NCBI GenBank assembly: GCA_013368375.1
Contig: JAACJP010000012.1
Coordinates: forward strand, 744,001 to 808,000
DNA: 64,000 nt
Source of the DNA: Tricholomella constricta
Taxonomy: Eukaryota; Basidiomycota; Agaricomycetes; Agaricales; Lyophyllaceae
Direction: 5' to 3'
Part shown: positions 57,576 to 64,000 of the stretch, one piece after another
How the letters are laid out: every line of letters begins with the position of its first letter
Numbering within the stretch: position 1 is the stretch's first letter
Notes under the pieces: generated by a model
Seen by the model: the letters and a program-made list of their open reading frames with translations, nothing else
Database searches by the model: none
Told to the model about the DNA's origin: nothing
Made by a program: the position numbers and the translations under genes

Positions 57576-59531
57576 CTACAATGCTGTCAATGGCCGTATC
57601 CACTCTATACTGATCCACCCCGAATCCAGGGATTCGCTTTGACCATGAGGATACAACCTGGTCTCTGCCCGTGCGTCTGCGTCGCCAAGGAAAGGGTTCG
57701 TGGCCTTTTCGGAAATCTTGTCGTGAAAAACCTCCAAATTACCATTCCCTTCGAGGGCCACGCTTGGCCAATACCAGCGAGTTTTTGAGTAAACCATCAT
57801 TTTCTCCTGGCTGTCGGGATCCAACAGTCGCGATGCTATCTCTCGGGGCATCTTTTCCAAGTTAAATTGCACAAGAAAACGGCAGTCGTATAAGACGGAA
57901 GCTACTGGAGCGCCGCCCGATTTCCAGCGATGCCATCCTTCCGTGATTGGGTTGGTAGCGTTGATTTCCAGTCTGTTCGGTAGACCTCGCTCTTGCTGTC
58001 TAAGTCGATTCATAGGCGGTTGCCTCGACACGAGCCATCCGACCGTCTCATCTTCTCGTATGCCAGCGAAGGCAGTTGATTTGGGAAATTTGATCGAGTT
58101 GCCCCTCACTACGACTGGTGTCCACAGCACCCCTCCACCAGCGGTAAAGGGCCGAAGAATTGACTTTGTATGAAACGGTTTCCATAGCTGGTCGACTACT
58201 TGGCTGATGCTGCCCTTGCGTCGACCGGCGTCGGCACGCATCGACCCCCAAGGATGATATGAGGCGTAACGCATTATGCGCAGGACAAGAGCCCTTCGTA
58301 TCGTCGGATCGTCGACCCGCCTGATTGCAAGGGCTGACATCATGAAAGTTCCCGGCAGGGTGGGAAGGCTACATCGTTTGAGTATGCTGTCGACTATTCG
58401 AGAGTTGAGCAATCCGCGGTGGTTTATGCAATGATCAGAGCTCACCTCGTTCGTCAGTATCTTTTACGTTCGATGTAAGAATGCTGACAGCGCTTCTGAG
58501 TTCATCGGGGGAGGAATCGAGGGATAAAGATACGTCCCTCAGCGAGCCCGCGGTTTTCTCCAGCAGCTTCAGTCGTTCCACAATTCCAAGCGGTAGTAGC
58601 GGTCGGTCGGCCTGACGCGGCATGAACTATACAAAGTAATCCGAAAGGCTGTGGTGGTACACACCTCAGTCATCCCCTCAGGGCTGTCGTGACGAAGTTC
58701 ATGACGTATCGCATTCCGAAGGGTGGCAGAAGGGTTAAAATTTGTCGGATCCGTGACGTACTGAAGGTTGTTTGCCTCACATGTTGCGAGAATACGCTCC
58801 TGTGAGTGAATTACAAGATGAGTACCACTTTGATTGACATAGGAAAATGAATCACCTTAACAACGTCCAACAGTGGACGTACAATCCACCGATCCATCCC
58901 TTCGTATCCATATGACGTTATCGAATCACCCTGGTCCATCCCCATTCCCCATCTCCGACAAGGCCGCATCCCACCGGCACCAGCAGCAGTGCTTCCCCAG
59001 CTGAGTCGAATTAAGGAGGTTTCGACTTGGTCATCGGCGTGGTGTCCAAACGCAAGTACACGGAGATTTTTTCGAGTCATTGATTGGAATAGGGAACGAT
59101 AACGCGCGGTACGCGCAATAGACTCAAAAGGTTCGCCCTCGACGGGTCGGGGAGGAAATGGCGATTGAGACCATGGTACTTTGGAAGTAATATGCTGCAC
59201 TCCCAGAGATTGGGCGAATTCGGAACAGTGCTCTGCCATTGCAGAAGATGTCGGTTGCAGGTCATGATCAACAGTAAGGGATACTACATTCCGAGGAGAG
59301 TCCTGACTCGAAACGTGTTTAACGTCCGATAAATATCTGTGAATAAGAAACAGTAAGCATGTCGAATCTGGACCGCCCGAGTTGGCGACGCCTGCGTTGA
59401 GTGAGTGTATGTGGGGAGCGCGTTTTTCGCGTCGACGTACCAATTTCCTTCATCCATCCTACTGGGGGGATGCATTTCTGAAACATACGAGCGAACTCCT
59501 CGTTGCCAATGGGCAAAGAGCGAACACTCAT
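57576..59531 (-). CDS. TILS: tRNA(Ile)-lysidine synthetase-like N-type ATP pyrophosphatase
   Basis: TilS adds lysine to C34 of the tRNA-Ile that reads AUA. In eukaryotes a nuclear copy is expected to act in mitochondria. The first exon ([20 protein letters not shown], start 59531) joins across a 50-bp class intron to the PP-loop [20 protein letters not shown]. Then follow [47 protein letters not shown] and the glycine loop with GMRP, all TilS signatures. The rest, to the stop at 57576, is a long C-terminal region of several exons ([30 protein letters not shown]) with no domain I can name. A clear mitochondrial presequence was not seen. It is head-to-head with GPI10, 59 bp apart. Confidence 0.85.
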
Positions 59532-59590
59532 GGAGGTGGAAGGTAGGGAAAACCGGTACCGGCCCGGGGCCGGTCAATTTCAACTTGTTC
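59532..59590. promoter_or_regulatory. 59-bp bidirectional promoter (TilS / GPI10)
   Basis: Only 59 bp separate the divergent start codons at 59531 and 59591. The 5' untranslated regions of one or both genes must extend into the other gene. Confidence 0.4.
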
Positions 59591-61556
59591 ATGTCAACCA
59601 CGACGCGACTTGCTCTAGCTGTTCGCGTTCTTATCGCCCTTTGCACTCGCACATTCTTCCAGCCTGACGAATATTTCCAGTCTCTTGAGCCTGCACATCA
59701 TGCCGTCTTTGGATATGCTCACTTGACCTGGGAATGGCTCGCTCCAAAACCTATTCGTAGCATCATTTATCCCGCTCTAAACATTCCAATATTCTGGACG
59801 CTGAAAGCCTTAGCGCTTTCAGAGACCTGGATTGGCGCCTGGCTCCTGGTGGCTATGTGTTCTATCACGATAACTCGAGTGACATTGACAAGAGGCAGAT
59901 CTACATTCCTAGGATGCTGCACGGCACTCTGGCAGCAGCTACAGATATTTGGCTGTGTGAAATCGCCCGTCGATGGCTCGGTAGTCAATATGTCTCGACA
60001 GCGGTACGTATTGCCTCTCTTTCTCTCCCTGTTCTGCTTCTGAGATCGAAAAGCAGCTGTTTCTATCTCTTACTTCCTTCTTCCACTCACTTTCGCTTTC
60101 TCGTTCACTATCCAACTCTTTAGAGACGTCTTTGACCACCATCGCCTTCGCGCATTACCCGTGGGATGCAAGCTCACATCTCAGCCCGCAGCTTATCTAC
60201 AACAGGTATGTGTCATAGCACGGATTGTGGGAGGGAGCTAAATGATTTCCAGTTCGCGCATGAAGACGACCTTAATCTTCAGCGCGCTCGCCTGCGCGGC
60301 TCGCCCCACTAACGCAGTAATTTGGTTCTATCTGTATGGGAAACTTTTTTGGTTTCTCAGATCTAGCCGGCGCACAGTCAGAGCACTGTTCTTGCAGGTG
60401 GTCACGATCGGGTAAGGGAAGGTGACTCACTAATCGAGCCAAATTGATCCATCTCTTTAGGTTAATCGCGGTTCTATCGTTATTTGCGCTGGACTCTCTC
60501 TATTATCAAAAACCGACACTAACGCCCTTGAACTTCCTGCTAACGAACCTCTCGTCCGTCTCGCTTTTCTACGGGTCCAATTCGTGGCATTACTACCTTA
60601 CCCAAGCGTTACCCATCCTTTGCACGACTGCCCTCCCATTCGTTCTGCATGGCATGTGGTCTGTTGTCTTCGATCGACATGCAGCGGCGCTACGGAACAT
60701 GTTTACGGCGGTTGTCTGGTGCATCGGTTGTTATTCTATGGCTGGCCACAAGGAGTGGCGTTTCATTCATCCTATCTTACCTCTGCTCCATATATTTGCG
60801 GCCAAATCCCTCGTCGACTTGTCCGATCGCGGCTCAACGAAGGAAAGGAAAATTGCAAACAAACGAGCTGTTGAACCTCGTCCCTTCATCCAACGTTTCA
60901 TCTATAGTCTGCCCCCGATACGCAAAGGCTTCTTGATCTTCCTGTCACTTACAATCCCAGCCTCATTATACGTCGTTTTATTCTACTGCAGCGCGCCAAT
61001 CAGCGTGCTTTCGTACGTGCGTTCTCTTCCTGTCAATGACCTGCGCAACGGGGGCATCGGATTCCTGATGCCATGTCATTCCACGCCCGGCCACGCCTAT
61101 ATCCATCGCAAAGATCTCGCCTCCGGTAAGATGTGGACGCTTGGGTGCGAGCCCCCTCTTCAGTACGTAGCTTCGTGCCCTTCCGTTCTTGTTTCCCCTC
61201 GTGATGAACCCAACAATCACAGGAACCAGAACTTGCCGACATACCGCGACCAGACCGACGTCTTCTTTCACTCGCCCGTCGAGTATCTGCAATCCCGCTT
61301 CCCCGCGCATGTGAACCTATCCTTTCCGCTGTCGCCTTTCCCATCATCCATTTCAGGCGCCCCGGCGCCTGACGGATACCCATGGGCACACGAGTGGCCG
61401 CGGTACCTTGTGTTCTTTGGTACATTGCTCGAGGAGGAAGGGGTACAGAATCTGCTTGAGGCGAAGGGATACGGGGAGGTATGGAGAAAGGGGAGATCAT
61501 GGGAGGGCGAGGGACTGAGGAAGGGTGGCGTGAGGGTGTGGAAGTGGAGAGGATGA
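59591..61556 (+). CDS. GPI10: GPI mannosyltransferase 3 (alpha-1,2)
   Basis: GPI10/PIG-B adds the third mannose to the glycosylphosphatidylinositol core in the ER membrane (GT22 family). Exon 1 encodes [20 protein letters not shown] and the lumenal GT22 motif [20 protein letters not shown], with the invariant Asp-Glu pair. A 50-bp intron (59849-59898) joins WLL to [21 protein letters not shown] later exon beginning [20 protein letters not shown] carries [16 protein letters not shown]. The final large exon has [36 protein letters not shown] and [15 protein letters not shown], all family hallmarks. About ten membrane helices are expected. The gene ends in VRVWKWRG at 61556. Confidence 0.93.
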
Positions 61557-62117
61557 TGATGAGGCTCATTTGTAAATATCCAATTCAACGCCATACACCC
61601 CTGCCTTCCATCATGAGCGGGCTACAACAATGCGAAGATACTTCACCTGTGTTATTTGAGAGGATGGACAGTGCTCGTCCAATGGGCCGCCCAGACAAGA
61701 AGCTCCTCTGCGCTGTTAGTACATTCCGACAACGCGCTTGGCGGGAAGAAGGGGGTTACTTCTGGAAGAGCAGATCGACTGCGCAAGCCTCTGTTGTCTT
61801 GAGCCTTCGGGCAATGATACTGTGCCGCATATTAGCGACTGCGTGGGCGGACCAACCGCTAAGAGGTCCTATCCTCTTCTGGATGAGGGGCGAATATCAT
61901 TTTTTGTTCTGTCATGATGCAGCATACTATATGTATGCAGCGAAAAAAGCGTGTATATTCAACTGGGAAGCAACTATGGACAGCACGAACAACTAGCTAT
62001 GATAGCAATAGAACAAAGGGAGATGATAAGGATTGTGGTTTGGCAAAAACTAGGTCTACCAGTCCGATTACTATGCACAGTGCTTATTTTGTGCAAAAAT
62101 TCCGTGCAGGCTCATGA
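61557..62117. other. Intergenic region between convergent GPI10 and NDE1
   Basis: 561 bp separating two convergent stop codons. A plus-strand frame running from GPI10 to 61996 is a different-frame extension without motifs. AT content rises toward 62100. No RNA or repeat was recognised. Confidence 0.5.
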
Positions 62118-64000
62118 CTAAAGTCTCGATAGGTCTCTACCCCATACCCCCCTGATCACGCGCAAACGCAATCAACATTCCTCATGTAGAAAGAAAAACA
62201 AAGACCCAAACGCACCTAATGATCCAATCCGTCATCAACAAGCCGCGTGTGCGTGCCGACACCTGCTCATTCCAATAGATACTGCGCCACGCATACATTG
62301 CTGCGAGCCCACCCATGAGCGAGTACCCGCCGAGATCGAAGACCGCAGCGTTGCCAATGTACGCCAGGCTGCCCAGATGCAGGTAGCGGAAGGGCTTGCA
62401 GACCTCTTCGTCATTTGGTGGGCGCATGTTGTTCAGCTGCGCGGCCTGCGAGCGCCGTGCGAGCTTGTGCAGCTTCTTGCCGATGTATTTGCCTTGCTGG
62501 GACGCGACTTGCGCGGTCTGTCGCAGGTTTGATGAATGTAGTGTGAGTGAAACGGTACGGCGGGGCAGCGCCGGTGGAACGTACAGCAGGGAGAGCAGTC
62601 AGCCGCTTCTCGAGGTCCTGGAGGAGGGGAACAAGCTCGTTTAAAGAGAGATTGTTGTCCATGTCCTTATCGTACATATCAAAGAGCGCCCGGACCTCGA
62701 TGAGATGATCCTCCGCCATCGGAATGCGAGCTTTAATTCGTTTGACTGGTAAAACGGAAGAGACATGCGTCAAGGTTAAGTAGTACAAAGAGAAACGAGT
62801 TTACCCATAATTTTCCATTCCTCGAAATTGATCTTGCCGTTGTTATCCTTGTCCGCTTCTTCGACGAGATCCATGAAATGGCTGACCACTGATGTCTCCA
62901 CCTGCACAATATCTCGTCAGCGGGAACCCAGAAGACATTAAGCGAGGCGACTGTACCGTTGCACTGTCTCCAAGAGCATATATGTCCCCAAGTGGCGCAC
63001 CCTTAACGCGCAGGTGCGCATCGACGACGATAGCTTTCTTGTGTACCTGATTCGGCAGTATGTCCGTCACCCGCTTCGTAAACGGGTTCATCGCGATTCC
63101 CGTGGACCACAGAACGAAATTCGTGGGTATAACGTGCTTGACCGTCTTGCCGTCCCTGTCCTTCGTGGTGTAGGTCACTGTTTCCTTGTCCACTGCGGAA
63201 ACCCTGGAATCGGATGGTAAGTTACTGACAACAGCAAAGGACGGAAGGGCTGACCTCGCAGATGTTACGAGGTTCACGCCATCGCGTTTGAATTTTCTCT
63301 GAGATATGAAATATTTGAGACGGAATTGATGTAGGGAAGGTGGAGGGATCGCCTAACCTCAGCGTATTTTGAAATGGCCTCAGAGTACTAGAGATGGTCA
63401 TCAGTGCACCATCTGACTAGACAGTATGCGATACGAACTGTGTTTAAAATATGTTCGCGTGACTGAATGACATGAATTGAGACCTCTTCTCGACAGATCT
63501 TTGGGAACTGAGAAGGATTTTAACATTGGTAGATGCAATCGGTGAACTAAACTGACATATCTCATGATATCTTCCTGGCAGAAGTCGTCTATTTCCTGTT
63601 GAACGCCGGAATATCAGACATGGCGGAAACAAAGAAATGGAGGCACGTACAGCGGCAGTTTCGACACCAGTGGGGCCTCCTCCACAAATGACAAAGCTAA
63701 GGAGCCGTTTGCGCTCTTCGGGAGAAATTGTGGGTAGACTAGCCATTTCGAAATTGTCTAGAATCGACGACAATGAGTGACGAATAACGCATGGGTTCCA
63801 AAGTACATACCCATTATCCTGCGACGTATTGCCTGTGCGTCTGCGATCGTCTTGAGCTGGAAGCAGTTTTCCAAGCCAGGCACGCCATGAGTACTCGAAG
63901 TCGATCCAACAGCAATGACAAGTTTGTCATATCTTGAGAGATACATCACAGAGGCGCAATATGGAGTGTCCAACGAACGTACGGTATATAAACATTCGTG
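62118..64000 (-). CDS. NDE1: External NADH:ubiquinone oxidoreductase with EF-hands (start outside window)
   Basis: A type II alternative NADH dehydrogenase of the outer face of the inner mitochondrial membrane. It passes electrons to ubiquinone without pumping protons. The part in the window starts inside the first Rossmann domain (YDKLVIAVGSTSSTHGVPGL). It has the second nucleotide-binding motif FVICGGGPTGVETA, the FAD-binding segment HLRVKGAPLGDIYALGDSAT, and an inserted EF-hand pair: DKDNNGKINFEEW and DKDMDNNLSLNEL, both with the Dx[DN]xNG-type calcium loop. The C-terminus (QQGKYIGKKLHKLA, GSLAYIGNAAVFDLGGYSLM) ends through a last intron in RGVWGRDLSRL at 62118; reading through instead would give a poor tail. 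EF-hands mark the calcium-regulated NDE/NDB class. Confidence 0.92.

Noticed and set aside
61481..61996. Plus-strand ORF overlapping the 3' end of GPI10
   Set aside because: It overlaps GPI10 in another frame and encodes low-quality sequence. GPI10 ends with its family tail at 61556.

Overview
The window is nuclear DNA of a filamentous basidiomycete fungus, most likely an agaricomycete. Nearly every gene is cut by several canonical introns of about 44-61 bp, intergenic gaps are short, both strands are used, and the set includes fungal proteins such as ATG9, GPI10, RIB4, SRP40, kexin and a DNMT1-type methyltransferase. Both ends of the window cut through genes: the 3' part of RPA1 at the left, and an NDE1-type NADH dehydrogenase lacking its start at the right.

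Left third (1-20.6 kb): RPA1 C-terminus; a large uncharacterised membrane-anchored protein; tRNA-Ser(AGA); a DUF1776 protein; a 2H cyclic phosphodiesterase (CPD1 type); cytosolic glutamyl-tRNA synthetase head-to-head with a leucine-pathway 2-isopropylmalate synthase that carries a duplicated regulatory domain; ATG9; an IRS4-like EH-domain protein head-to-head with a tiny five-exon ECM15/MTH1187-family protein.

Middle (20.6-45.3 kb): a complete DNMT1-type DNA methyltransferase head-to-head with the replicative helicase subunit MCM7; two tandem kexin-like proprotein convertases; POT1; a four-pass membrane protein; a phosducin-like protein; RAP1. POT1 and RAP1, both telomere proteins, lie within about 4.2 kb of each other.

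Right third (45.3-64 kb): the Rag GTPase gene GTR1, split in two by a 4,103-bp hAT transposon with 22-bp terminal inverted repeats and a perfect 8-bp target duplication; RIB4 head-to-head with SRP40; two tandem alpha/beta hydrolases; a TilS-type tRNA lysidine synthetase head-to-head with GPI10; and the partial NDE1.

Most genes are housekeeping genes for replication, telomeres, translation, amino-acid and vitamin synthesis, autophagy/TORC1 and secretion, without any obvious pathway cluster. The distinctive points are the transposon-broken GTR1, the duplicated domains in isopropylmalate synthase and POT1, several 3-5 nt coding exons, one GC-AG intron, and a run of head-to-head pairs whose start codons lie only 59-189 bp apart. 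No CRISPR array, operon, virus or toxin gene was seen.
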